A stretch of 17,313 nt of DNA from Alphaproteobacteria bacterium. GTDB lineage: Bacteria > Pseudomonadota > Alphaproteobacteria > Kiloniellales > J153. Location of the stretch: the NCBI GenBank assembly GCA_003693905.1, contig RFLL01000164.1, positions 1-17,313 of the forward strand. The letters run 5' to 3'. Both the position numbers and the translations under genes were made by a program. Every line of letters begins with the position of its first letter. Position 1 is the stretch's first letter. A model generated the notes under the pieces. It had not been told where the DNA came from. It saw only the letters and a program-made list of their open reading frames with translations, and did not search any database. Positions 1 to 6,794 of the stretch are shown in pieces.

Positions 1-1
1 C

Positions 2-883
2 GGCGTGGCCCTGGGCGCGCGGGCATCGATCACCCTTTACGATCATGACGCCACGCGGGCCCGGGCCCTGCTCGACCGGGCGGTTGCGGAGATCGCGCGG
101 CTGGAAGCCGTCTTTTCGCTGTTCCGGGCCGAGTCCGCGCTCAGCCGGCTGAACGCGGCCGGGAGGCTGGATGATCCGCCGCTCGATCTGGTGCGCCTTC
201 TCGACGAGGCGCGCTATTACGCACACCTGACGCACGGTGCCTTCGACCCGACCGTGGCGCCGTTGTGGCGGCTTTACGCCGATCATTTCGCACGTGCGGG
301 GGCCGATCCGGCGGGTCCGGATGCGGCCCGGGTCGCCGCCGCCCGGGCGCTGGTCGATTATCGTGCCCTCAGCGTGACGCCGCGGCGCATCGTCCTGCAT
401 CGACGCGGTGCGGCGGTGACCCTGAACGGGATCGCTCAGGGGCATATCACCGACCGGGTCGCCGAGCTGCTGCGTGCCGCCGGGCTGCGCCACGTCCTGC
501 TCGATCTCGGGGAGGTCCGCGCCCTCGGCACGCATCCGGCGGGTCGGCCGTGGCGGGTCGGTATCGCCGATCCGGCGAATCGGGCGCGCACGCTCGCCAT
601 GGTCGATCTCGACGATCGCGCGCTGGCAACCTCGGCCGGGGCGGGGCAGACGTTCGATGCCGCCGGGCGGTTCCATCATCTGTTCGATCCGCGCACCGGG
701 CGCAGCACCGACCGGTACGTTGCCGTTTCGGTGCTGGCTGCGACCGCGACGCGCGCCGATGCCCTGTCGACGGCGTTCAGTTGCCTCGACGAAACGACGA
801 TCCAGCGGATATGCCGGCACCTTGGCCGGACGACGGCTGTGATCGCAGGTCGGGACGGAAGGGTGATCCGCCTCGGCGCGTGA
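2..883 (+). CDS. FAD:protein FMN transferase, ApbE family (5' end cut by window edge)
   Basis: ApbE enzymes move FMN from FAD onto a Ser/Thr of a target protein, usually a periplasmic or membrane redox subunit, with Mg2+. Numbered from the GTG at base 5, the visible 292 residues hold the family landmarks: VFSLFRAESALSRLN (about 36-50), THGAFDPTVAPLW (76-88), LNGIAQGHITDRV (140-152), LLDLGEV (165-171), ATSAGAGQ (208-215), HHLFDPRTG (224-232) and ADALSTA near 251-257, which carries the Mg-binding Asp. The frame is open to the window edge and the match begins at the ALGARASI segment that normally follows an N-terminal leader of some 30-40 residues, so the true start lies outside. The usual Lys of the GIAKG motif is Gln here. 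Its flavoprotein target is not visible in the window. No link to the transport genes downstream is apparent. Confidence 0.88.
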   Translation, partial: GVALGARASITLYDHDATRARALLDRAVAEIARLEAVFSLFRAESALSRLNAAGRLDDPPLDLVRLLDEARYYAHLTHGAFDPTVAPLWRLYADHFARAGADPAGPDAARVAAARALVDYRALSVTPRRIVLHRRGAAVTLNGIAQGHITDRVAELLRAAGLRHVLLDLGEVRALGTHPAGRPWRVGIADPANRARTLAMVDLDDRALATSAGAGQTFDAAGRFHHLFDPRTGRSTDRYVAVSVLAATATRADALSTAFSCLDETTIQRICRHLGRTTAVIAGRDGRVIRLGA

Positions 884-1203
884 GTTTGGGGCTGGGCCGG
901 CCCCGGGCGGTCACAATTCCGTGAATGGCGGCCCTCGTTCCGAGGTCTGCGATCGCTTCGTCGCAGGGATCCTTTTCGCTCACGTCACAAGGTATGGGCG
1001 CGAATATGCCGGTGCACGCGCGGATGTGCACCCGGAACCGCCCCCTCGGGGCATGTTCGTGTTGCAGTGCACGCGTCAGTGATCCGGCAAGGAAGGGGGT
1101 TGACGGAATCGCGCGGATATTTTTTCAAAGATGAAACCACATGGCGCGAAAGCGCGCGCCAATCGATGACGCGCGTTCAAAAACGGTATCGGGAGGCAGA
1201 ATC
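884..1203. other. Non-coding region upstream of the FadL-type gene, with three GTGCAC boxes
   Basis: About 320 bases carry no convincing gene. Three copies of the self-palindromic hexamer GTGCAC occur at 1012-1017, 1026-1031 and 1067-1072. The first two form a perfect 7-base inverted repeat, GGTGCAC (1011-1017) and GTGCACC (1026-1032), around an 8-base spacer. The first and third share the longer word GTGCACGCG. An AT-rich patch (about 1117-1130) lies roughly 75 bases before the FadL start and may be near its promoter. No good -35/-10 pair could be fitted: TTGACG at 1100 has no matching -10. A GGGGC/GCCCC inverted repeat (888-904) lies just after apbE but has no T-run, so it is not a standard terminator. 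Confidence 0.4.
1191..1196 (+). promoter_or_regulatory. Ribosome binding site fixing the FadL start
   Basis: GGGAGG lies 7 bases before the ATG at 1204. It favours that start over the upstream in-frame ATG at 1141, which would put 21 polar residues ahead of the signal peptide. Confidence 0.75.
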
Positions 1204-2565
1204 ATGGGGGGCTTCAGAAACGCTTGGGGGGTGCTGGCGGCGTTCGGGCTTCTGGCCGTGGCCGCGGGCCGGGCAGAGGCGGCCGGGTTCGCAATCAAGG
1301 AACAAAGCGGTTCGGCGCTGGGCAACGCCTTCGCCGGCGTCAGCGCGGGCGGCCATGACCTCAGCGACATGTTTTTCAACTCGGCGGCCCTGGCGCTTCA
1401 GTCGGGCAGCCAGGTGACGGCCATCGGCAGCTACGTCGCGCCCCAGTCGGAGCTCAAGAGCGGCACGGCCTCGACCGTGATCAGCAGTACGATCAGCGGC
1501 GGCAACGGCGGCAGCGACATTGCCGACGATGCCCTGGTCCCGGCGTTCTACGCCATGTGGGATCTTTCCGATCGCGTGAATCTGGGCGTCGGGGTGACCG
1601 CCCCCTGGGGCCTGACGACCGAATACGATTCGGGCTGGATCGGGCGCTATCACGCCCTGAAATCCGATCTGAAGACCGTCAACATCAATCCGGTCGTCTC
1701 GTACCGGGTCAACGACACGATCGCCGTTGCGGCCGGGTTTCAGGCCCAGTACATCGACGCCGAGCTGTCGAACGCGATCGACTTCGGCACCATCGATCAA
1801 GTGCTGACAAGCGGCGCCTTCGGCGGTGTGCCGACCCAGGATGATGGCGCCGCGACCGTCAAGGGCGACGACTGGGGATACGGCTATACCTTGGGCGTCA
1901 TATTTCAGCCGACGCCGATGACGCGCATCGGCGTTGCCTATCGCTCGAAGATCTCTCATGAGCTGGATGGCAGTGCGACCTTCGATCTCGGCGGATCGGT
2001 CGGACAGGGCATTTCCGGGGCCACCGGGCAATTCGTCGACACTGGCGTCAAGGCGTCGATCACGCTCCCGGAGATCGTTTCCTTCGGCCTCTATCAGGAA
2101 ATCGATTCCGAATGGGCGGTGATGGCCGAAGCGGCCTGGACCCGATGGAGCCGGTTCGACGAGTTGCGGATCCGCTTCGACAACCCGGCCCAGGCCGACA
2201 GCGTGACGGATGAAAGCTGGCGCAACAGCTGGTTCGGCTCCCTTGGCGTCACGTACAAGCCGGGGGATGGTCCGGCCAGCGGCTGGGTCTTCCGGGGCGG
2301 GGTTGCCTATGACGAAAGCCCGATTCCCGATGCCAACCGCACGCCGCGGATTCCGGGGACCGACCGCATCTGGATCGCCCTCGGCGCCAGCAGGCGGGTC
2401 CTCGACAACCTCGATCTTTCACTCGGCTATACGCACATTTTTCTCGACGACACCCCGGTCGAGCTGACCACCAGCGGCACGGGCAATACCTTCCGCGGCA
2501 ATCTGACGGGCCAGTACGAAAGCGCGATCGACATCGTTTCGGTGCAGCTCCGCTATCGGTTCTAG
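1204..2565 (+). CDS. FadL/OmpP1-type outer-membrane transport protein
   Basis: This is a 453-residue precursor of a FadL-family 14-strand outer-membrane barrel. The family lets hydrophobic compounds such as long-chain fatty acids or aromatics cross the outer membrane. Residues 1 to about 26 form a signal peptide (positive start, hydrophobic core, AEA cleavage motif). The mature protein then begins AGFAIKEQSGSALGNAFAG, the typical FadL N-terminal plug segment. NSAALALQ (about 59-66) fits the conserved NPA-like hatch region. The rest alternates polar and aromatic residues as in beta strands, and the chain ends in RYRF with the terminal Phe needed for barrel assembly. The length is close to E. 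coli FadL. No fatty-acid gene lies nearby, so the cargo is unknown. The gene ends convergently with the cysteine hydrolase gene, and their stop codons share a CTAG. Confidence 0.9.
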   Translation: MGGFRNAWGVLAAFGLLAVAAGRAEAAGFAIKEQSGSALGNAFAGVSAGGHDLSDMFFNSAALALQSGSQVTAIGSYVAPQSELKSGTASTVISSTISGGNGGSDIADDALVPAFYAMWDLSDRVNLGVGVTAPWGLTTEYDSGWIGRYHALKSDLKTVNINPVVSYRVNDTIAVAAGFQAQYIDAELSNAIDFGTIDQVLTSGAFGGVPTQDDGAATVKGDDWGYGYTLGVIFQPTPMTRIGVAYRSKISHELDGSATFDLGGSVGQGISGATGQFVDTGVKASITLPEIVSFGLYQEIDSEWAVMAEAAWTRWSRFDELRIRFDNPAQADSVTDESWRNSWFGSLGVTYKPGDGPASGWVFRGGVAYDESPIPDANRTPRIPGTDRIWIALGASRRVLDNLDLSLGYTHIFLDDTPVELTTSGTGNTFRGNLTGQYESAIDIVSVQLRYRF

Positions 2566-3266
2566 ACCTCAGAACCGCGGCCGGAACCGCCCCCCGAACA
2601 CAGGGCTGCGATCTCGGCGATCAACTCGGCGCTGTCGCGCTGGCGACAATAGCCGGCGATGGCGCGCAGCGAGTTGCGGTGCCGGTCTTCCGTTTTCGCG
2701 GCACAGGCATCAGGCACCAGGGTGACGAGATAGCCGAGATCACAGGCATCACGCACCGCGGATTCGACGCACTGATCGGTCATGACCCCGGCAACGATCA
2801 GATGGCGCACGCCGAGGTTGCGCAGGATGTAGTCGATATTGGTCGAGATGAACACGTTCGACGAGGTCTTGGGCAGTACGATCTCGTCGTCCAGCGGCCG
2901 GATGGCGTCCACAACCTGTGCGTCCCACGAGCCGCGCGGCACGTGAAAGCCGGTGATCTTGTAGTCGAGGCTGCGGTCGCGCCCGTCGCGGGTCAGGCTT
3001 TCGATGACCGTGAACAGGACCTCGATCCCCGCTTCGCGGCAGGCATCCTGCAAACGGCGGATGGCCGGCAGGGTCGTCGTCTCCAGCCGTGCGAAGAAGG
3101 CGCCGTATTCGCGCTCGCGCGCCGCCGCCGGCAGGTTCCTGTATTCGCCGCCGTCGGGGCAGGCGCAGAAGTTCTGCACGTCGATGACGAGAAACGCGCT
3201 CGCGCCCGGGGTGATCGGTACGTCGCGGCTCAACGGCGGCCGGCTCGGAGGATGGGGGTGTGTCAT
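2562..3266 (-). CDS. Cysteine hydrolase of the isochorismatase/RutB type (copy A)
   Basis: This 234-residue enzyme belongs to the isochorismatase-like superfamily, whose Asp-Lys-Cys triad opens C-N bonds of amides and ureido compounds. Asp29 is in FLVIDVQN, Lys133 in IVLPKTSS and Cys166 in VMTDQCVESAVRD. The block RGSWDAQVVD (111-120) before the Lys strand resembles the KGSWD segment I recall from ureidoacrylate amidohydrolase RutB, so a carbamoyl or ureido substrate is likelier than isochorismate. The gene lies 51 bases downstream of the formylglutamate-hydrolase-like gene on the same strand and is probably co-transcribed with it. Its Shine-Dalgarno sequence is weak. A clear paralogue (copy B) ends the liv operon; both contain TRDGRDRSLDYK. 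The exact substrate is not determinable here. Confidence 0.88.
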   Translation of the reverse strand: MTHPHPPSRPPLSRDVPITPGASAFLVIDVQNFCACPDGGEYRNLPAAAREREYGAFFARLETTTLPAIRRLQDACREAGIEVLFTVIESLTRDGRDRSLDYKITGFHVPRGSWDAQVVDAIRPLDDEIVLPKTSSNVFISTNIDYILRNLGVRHLIVAGVMTDQCVESAVRDACDLGYLVTLVPDACAAKTEDRHRNSLRAIAGYCRQRDSAELIAEIAALCSGGGSGRGSEV

Positions 3267-3311
3267 GGCTTTGCCTGCGCGGTCCTGAACCGGTGGGCGG
3301 GGGAACGGTCG

Positions 3312-3330
3312 GGCCGGCTAAAGGCCGGCC
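3312..3330. repeat. GC-rich hairpin over the stop codon of the FGase-like gene
   Basis: GGCCGGC (3312-3318) and GCCGGCC (3324-3330) form a perfect 7-base stem with a 5-base loop. The TAG stop of the minus-strand gene (3318-3320) lies at the edge of the loop. No T-run follows on the minus strand, so this is not a classical terminator. It could stabilise the upstream message or partly separate expression of the two hydrolase genes. Confidence 0.5.
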
Positions 3331-4106
3331 GCCGCTTCGCATACGACCCGCGCCAGCCGTTCGGCCCACAGCATCTGTCCGCGAGGGTCGCGGATCTGGT
3401 CGTTGCGGATTTCGAATTCGACGCAGGCCAGGCCACGGCGTTCGCCGTGGACGGGAATCGTATAGTCGGTTTCATCGCTCATCACGTACGGTTCGTTGTC
3501 GCCGACTTCGAGCCCCGCCTCGGCATGCAAGCAGTCCAGGGTGCGCCGGGCGAACACCGGATCACGGTTGTACAGAACACCGACGTTCCAGGGCCGCGCG
3601 ATGCCTTCGAACACCGGCGTGAAGCTGTGCACCGAAACGACGATGCTCTCGCGACCGGCGGCGGTGCGCCGATCGAGAAAGGCGGCGATGCGGTCATGAA
3701 AGACACGGTGAATCTCGTCCGTGCGGCGGCGCGCTTCGCTCGGCGGCACATCGGCGTTACCCGGAATCGGCGTGCCTTCGCTGACCGCAGCGATGAAATC
3801 CGGCGCCTGCGGATGCCGGTTGCAGTCGCATACCAGCCGGGAATAGCGTTGCAGAAACAGCGGCGCATCAAGCCGGCGCGAAAGATGCCGGGCGACCGCC
3901 TCGGCGCCGATGTCCCAGGCGATGTGACGTCGGCGGTCCTCTTCGCTCAGGCCCATGGTGCCGAGGCGTTCCGGGATGCGGTTGCCGGCATGTTCGCAGA
4001 TGAGGACGAACGGGGCCCGGCCGGTTTCGTTGACGAGCACGACCGGATCCGGCTCGTGGGGAAGCAGAAGGCGCCGGTCCGGAACGGGGGCGGGGTGCGA
4101 TGGCAT
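3318..4106 (-). CDS. N-formylglutamate amidohydrolase family enzyme (HutG-like fold)
   Basis: This 262-residue member of the FGase family is a zinc-dependent amidohydrolase type that releases formate from N-formyl-L-glutamate in histidine breakdown; many relatives act on other N-acyl amino acids. Visible blocks are FVLICEHAGNRIP (about 33-45, with likely metal-binding Glu and His), HIAWDIGAEAVARHL (61-75), YSRLVCDCNRHP (88-99), IHRVFHDRI (132-140) and the conserved HSFTPVF (160-166). No other hut genes are present, so a role in histidine breakdown is not supported by context. It is probably first in a two-gene minus-strand unit with cysteine hydrolase A. The start was set at the ATG at 4106, which gives a family-like N terminus; an in-frame ATG at 4160 would add 18 residues. 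Neither has a strong ribosome site. Confidence 0.87.
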   Translation of the reverse strand: MPSHPAPVPDRRLLLPHEPDPVVLVNETGRAPFVLICEHAGNRIPERLGTMGLSEEDRRRHIAWDIGAEAVARHLSRRLDAPLFLQRYSRLVCDCNRHPQAPDFIAAVSEGTPIPGNADVPPSEARRRTDEIHRVFHDRIAAFLDRRTAAGRESIVVSVHSFTPVFEGIARPWNVGVLYNRDPVFARRTLDCLHAEAGLEVGDNEPYVMSDETDYTIPVHGERRGLACVEFEIRNDQIRDPRGQMLWAERLARVVCEAAAGL

Positions 4107-4204
4107 TATTGAAAATCCGGGCACGGAAATTCCGGGCGCACAAACCACCCCGCCCGGCATGGACTCTAGAGACCGGGAGGGACGGCAAGTGATGAATTAT
4201 TTAG

Positions 4205-4234
4205 TACATTATCCCAACAACGCGCCCATTTGTA
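4205..4234. promoter_or_regulatory. Candidate operator: TACA and TTGTA half-sites upstream of the liv promoter
   Basis: In an AT-rich island between two divergent genes, TACA (4205-4208) and TGTA (4231-4234, within TTGTA 4230-4234) are separated by 22 bases. TTGTA ends 8 bases before the -35 box of the liv promoter. The same arrangement (TACA, 23 bases, TTGTA, 8 bases, TTGACA) occurs in front of the binding-protein gene beside rpiR. A minus-strand GATAAT (4208-4213) overlaps the TACA end and could be the -10 of the divergent FGase-like gene, although its -35 is poor. Confidence 0.4.
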
Positions 4235-4242
4235 TGAAAAAA

Positions 4243-4271
4243 TTGACCGCATTCAGCCCCGTCGATAAGGT
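4243..4271 (+). promoter_or_regulatory. Likely sigma-70 promoter of the livGFHM-hydrolase operon
   Basis: The -35 box TTGACC (4243-4248) is followed by a 17-base spacer and the -10 box TAAGGT (4266-4271), about 97 bases before the livG-type start. A short inverted repeat, GTCGA (4261-4265) and TCGAC (4271-4275), straddles the -10 box and might be a repressor site or chance. Confidence 0.6.
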
Positions 4272-4355
4272 CGACCCCGAATCGTCACGGGCAGCGCCTG
4301 CCCACGTCCTGCCCGGATGCCCCGGAGGCAATGCCGCGGGTTGATGACTGATGGT

Positions 4356-4362
4356 GGAGGAA
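4356..4362 (+). promoter_or_regulatory. Ribosome binding site supporting a TTG start for the LivG-type gene
   Basis: GGAGGAA lies directly before the in-frame TTG at 4368 (7 bases between GGAGG and TTG). The in-frame ATG at 4344 upstream has no comparable site, so TTG is preferred. Confidence 0.6.
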
Positions 4363-4367
4363 GCGTC

Positions 4368-5189
4368 TTGTCCGCCCGATCCGATCGCGTATCGCCCGTA
4401 CCGTCGCCGGTTCTGGACTGTCGCGGAGTTTCCAAAGCCTTCGGCGGCGTGCAGGCGCTGCAGGACTTCACCTTGCGCGTCGATCCCGGGGCGCTGATCG
4501 GCCTCATCGGCCCCAACGGGGCCGGCAAGACGACGGCCTTCAATGTTCTGACCGGGGTGCTGCGTCCAAGTGCCGGGCGTATTTTCGTGGCCGGCACGGA
4601 TCTGACCGGCAAGCGGCCGCATGTCTTCGCCCGCCACGGTGTTGCGCGCACTTTTCAGAACATCCGTCTGTTTCCCGACATGACGGTGCACGAAAACGTC
4701 ATGACGGGACTGCACATGCGCCACGGCGCCGGCCTGGCGGCGACGGTGCTGGGCCTGCCGGCGTTCCATCGCAGCGAAGACCGGATCGCCGAACGCGCGG
4801 CGGAGCTTCTCGGCGTGTTGCGGCTGTCGGATCTGATCGACGTACGCGCCGGCGATCTCGCCTATGGCGACCAGCGCCGGGTCGAGATCGCCCGGGCGTT
4901 GGCGACCGAGCCGCGGGTCCTGCTGCTCGACGAGCCGGCGGCCGGGCTCAACCCGCACGAAAGCAATGCGCTGATCGGGATGATCCGACGCATCAACGGC
5001 GACATGGGAATCGCGGTGGTTCTGGTCGAGCACGACATGCGCCTGGTCATGGAGCTGTGTCAGCGCATTCACGTGCTCGATCACGGGCGCGAACTTGCCG
5101 TCGGCACCCCGGCCGAGGTGCAAGACGATCCGCGTGTCGTCGAAGCCTATCTGGGAACGAGCGCGAAGGCGGCGCATCGCCATGCTTGA
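4368..5189 (+). CDS. livG: Branched-chain amino-acid type ABC transporter ATPase (LivG-like)
   Basis: This is one of the two cytoplasmic ATPases of a HAAT-family importer (amino acids, amides, urea and similar solutes). With the TTG start it has 273 residues: Walker A GPNGAGKTT (48-56), Q-loop Gln97 in ARTFQNIRLF, signature LAYGDQRRVEIARAL (164-178), Walker B VLLLDEPAAGLNP (184-196) and H-loop His222 in LVEHDM. The typical LivG C terminus with GTPAEV is present. It is the first gene of an operon and overlaps the next ATPase gene by 8 bases. The in-frame ATG at 4344 is the alternative start. The gene symbol indicates the family; the transported solute need not be leucine, isoleucine or valine. 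Confidence 0.92.
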   Translation: MSARSDRVSPVPSPVLDCRGVSKAFGGVQALQDFTLRVDPGALIGLIGPNGAGKTTAFNVLTGVLRPSAGRIFVAGTDLTGKRPHVFARHGVARTFQNIRLFPDMTVHENVMTGLHMRHGAGLAATVLGLPAFHRSEDRIAERAAELLGVLRLSDLIDVRAGDLAYGDQRRVEIARALATEPRVLLLDEPAAGLNPHESNALIGMIRRINGDMGIAVVLVEHDMRLVMELCQRIHVLDHGRELAVGTPAEVQDDPRVVEAYLGTSAKAAHRHA

Positions 5190-5904
5190 GCTCGTGGACC
5201 TTCATGTCTATCGCGGGGCGACGCACGTGCTGCGCGGCATTTCGATGACGGTCGATGAAGGCGAGGTCGTCGCCCTGATCGGTGCCAACGGGGCCGGCAA
5301 GACGACCACGTTGCAGACCGTGTCGGGTCTGCTGCGCCCGCGCACGGGCGAGGTTACGCTGAGGTCGCAGGGGCGGCGCATCGCCCTGGCGGCGCAGGCG
5401 CCCGAGGCGATCGTGCGCCTTGGCGTGGTGCACTGCCCCGAAGGACGGCAGGTGTTCGCTTCGCTGAGCGTCGAGGAAAACCTGATGATCGGCGCCTATG
5501 CCCGGCGCCAGCGCACCGGCATCGCCGCCGACCTGGCACGGGTGCATGATCTGTTTCCGATCCTGGCCGAACGCCGCGCGCAGCGCGCCGGCAGCCTGTC
5601 GGGCGGCGAACAGATGATGCTGGCGGTGGGGCGCGCGTTGATGGCGCGGCCGCGGCTGCTGCTGCTCGACGAGCCGTCGCTGGGACTGGCCCCGCAGATG
5701 GTCGAGACGATCTTTGCGGTGATTCGGGACCTCAATCGTGCCGGCGTGACGATCTTGCTGGTCGAGCAGAACGCGGCCATGGCGCTGGAGCTGGCCCACC
5801 GCGGCTACGTTCTGGAAAACGGGACCATCGCGCTTTCCGGTCCCGCCGAGGCGCTGCTCGCCGACGAGCAGGTCAAACACGCTTATCTGGGAATCGCCGG
5901 ATGA
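5182..5904 (+). CDS. livF: Branched-chain amino-acid type ABC transporter ATPase (LivF-like)
   Basis: This is the second ATPase of the importer, 240 residues. Walker A GANGAGKTT is at 34-42, the signature LSGGEQMMLAVGRAL at 139-153 and Walker B LLLLDEPSLGLAP at 159-171. The position of the H-loop reads VEQN (Gln196 in place of His), which is usual for LivF proteins and does not mean inactivation. The start at 5182 lies inside the end of livG, and the stop overlaps the livH start in an ATGA, so translation is probably coupled through all three genes. A longer frame from 5095 would only read through livG sequence. Confidence 0.93.
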   Translation: MLELVDLHVYRGATHVLRGISMTVDEGEVVALIGANGAGKTTTLQTVSGLLRPRTGEVTLRSQGRRIALAAQAPEAIVRLGVVHCPEGRQVFASLSVEENLMIGAYARRQRTGIAADLARVHDLFPILAERRAQRAGSLSGGEQMMLAVGRALMARPRLLLLDEPSLGLAPQMVETIFAVIRDLNRAGVTILLVEQNAAMALELAHRGYVLENGTIALSGPAEALLADEQVKHAYLGIAG

Positions 5905-6791
5905 CCCAATACTACGTCCAGCAGCTCGTCAACGGTCTCACCCTGGGCAGCCTCTATGCGCTGGTGGCGATCGGCTTTTCGATGATCTACGGCATCGTGC
6001 GGCTGATCAACTTCGCCCATGGCGACATCGCCATGGTCGGCGCGTTCAGCACTCTCGGGCTGGTCGCCGTCGGTGCGCCGTGGCCGGTGACGATCCTTGT
6101 CGTTCTCGCCGTCGGCGCACTGGCCGGCGTCACCATCGAGGCGGTCGCCTTCCGCCCGATGCGCAACGCGCCGCAGGTCACTGGGTTCATTGCCACGCTG
6201 GCGGTTTCCGTCGTCATCCAGAATGTCGGCATCATGGTGTTCAGCGGGCAGCCGCGCAATTTCCTGTTCCCCGACGTCATGCGCACCCGCGTTCCCCTGG
6301 GGCCGGCCACGGTGTCGCTGACCGATCTCGTCATCGTCGGCGTGACCGTGGTTCTGATGAGCCTTCTCGTCGTCATCGTTCATCGCACCCGTCTCGGCAT
6401 GGCCATGCGGGCGACGGCGGAAAACCTTCAGGTCGCGCGCCTGATGGGGATCGACATCAACCGCACCATCATGGCCGCCTTCGGGTTGGGCAGCGCCCTG
6501 GCCGCGGTGGCCGGACTGATGTGGGGCGGGCGCTTCGGGCAGATCGACCCGCTGTTCGGCTTCGTGCCCGGGTTGAAGGCGTTTGTCGCCTCGGTCATCG
6601 GCGGCGTCGGGTCGATCGGCGGCGCCGTGCTGGGCGGCTATCTGCTGGGTATGGCGGAGGTGCTGTTCGTCGGTCTGCTGCCGCCGGAATACGCCGGCTA
6701 CCGCGATGCGCTCGTCTTCACGACGCTGATTCTGATCCTGCTGGTCCTGCCCAACGGGTTGCTTGGGCGCGGTGTCGAGGATCGGGCCTGA
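5901..6791 (+). CDS. livH: Branched-chain amino-acid type ABC permease (LivH-like)
   Basis: This is an inner-membrane permease of 296 residues with about eight hydrophobic segments. It opens with the classic LivH sequence GLTLGSLYALVAIGFSMIYG and then INFAHGDIAMVGAF. The cytoplasmic coupling region RTRLGMAMRATAENLQVARL (around 155-180) and the later GGVGSIGGAVLGGYLLG segment are also typical. With LivM it forms the heterodimeric channel. The start codon overlaps the livF stop by four bases. Only 3 bases separate its stop from livM. Confidence 0.93.
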   Translation: MTQYYVQQLVNGLTLGSLYALVAIGFSMIYGIVRLINFAHGDIAMVGAFSTLGLVAVGAPWPVTILVVLAVGALAGVTIEAVAFRPMRNAPQVTGFIATLAVSVVIQNVGIMVFSGQPRNFLFPDVMRTRVPLGPATVSLTDLVIVGVTVVLMSLLVVIVHRTRLGMAMRATAENLQVARLMGIDINRTIMAAFGLGSALAAVAGLMWGGRFGQIDPLFGFVPGLKAFVASVIGGVGSIGGAVLGGYLLGMAEVLFVGLLPPEYAGYRDALVFTTLILILLVLPNGLLGRGVEDRA

Positions 6792-6794
6792 GCC

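Noticed and set aside
888..904. GGGGC/GCCCC hairpin after apbE as a terminator
   Set aside because: Only five pairs and no T-run behind it.
1048..1066. Sigma-54 promoter upstream of the FadL-type gene
   Set aside because: TTGCA is present but the required GG is not 10 bases before the GC.
925..1134. Possible 69-residue small gene between apbE and the FadL-type gene
   Set aside because: No Shine-Dalgarno sequence before the ATG, no hydrophobic segment or motif, and the region carries repeat boxes that look regulatory.
3318..4106. Histidine utilisation (hut) operon
   Set aside because: Only an FGase-family gene is present; no hutH, hutU, hutI or hutC is visible.
2679..4112. 477-residue plus-strand frame opposite the two hydrolase genes
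   Set aside because: It is antisense to two proteins with intact catalytic motifs and has no recognisable motif or good ribosome site.
4209..5183. 324-residue minus-strand frame opposite livG
   Set aside because: It overlaps the liv promoter and a clear ATPase gene; the sequence is of shadow type.
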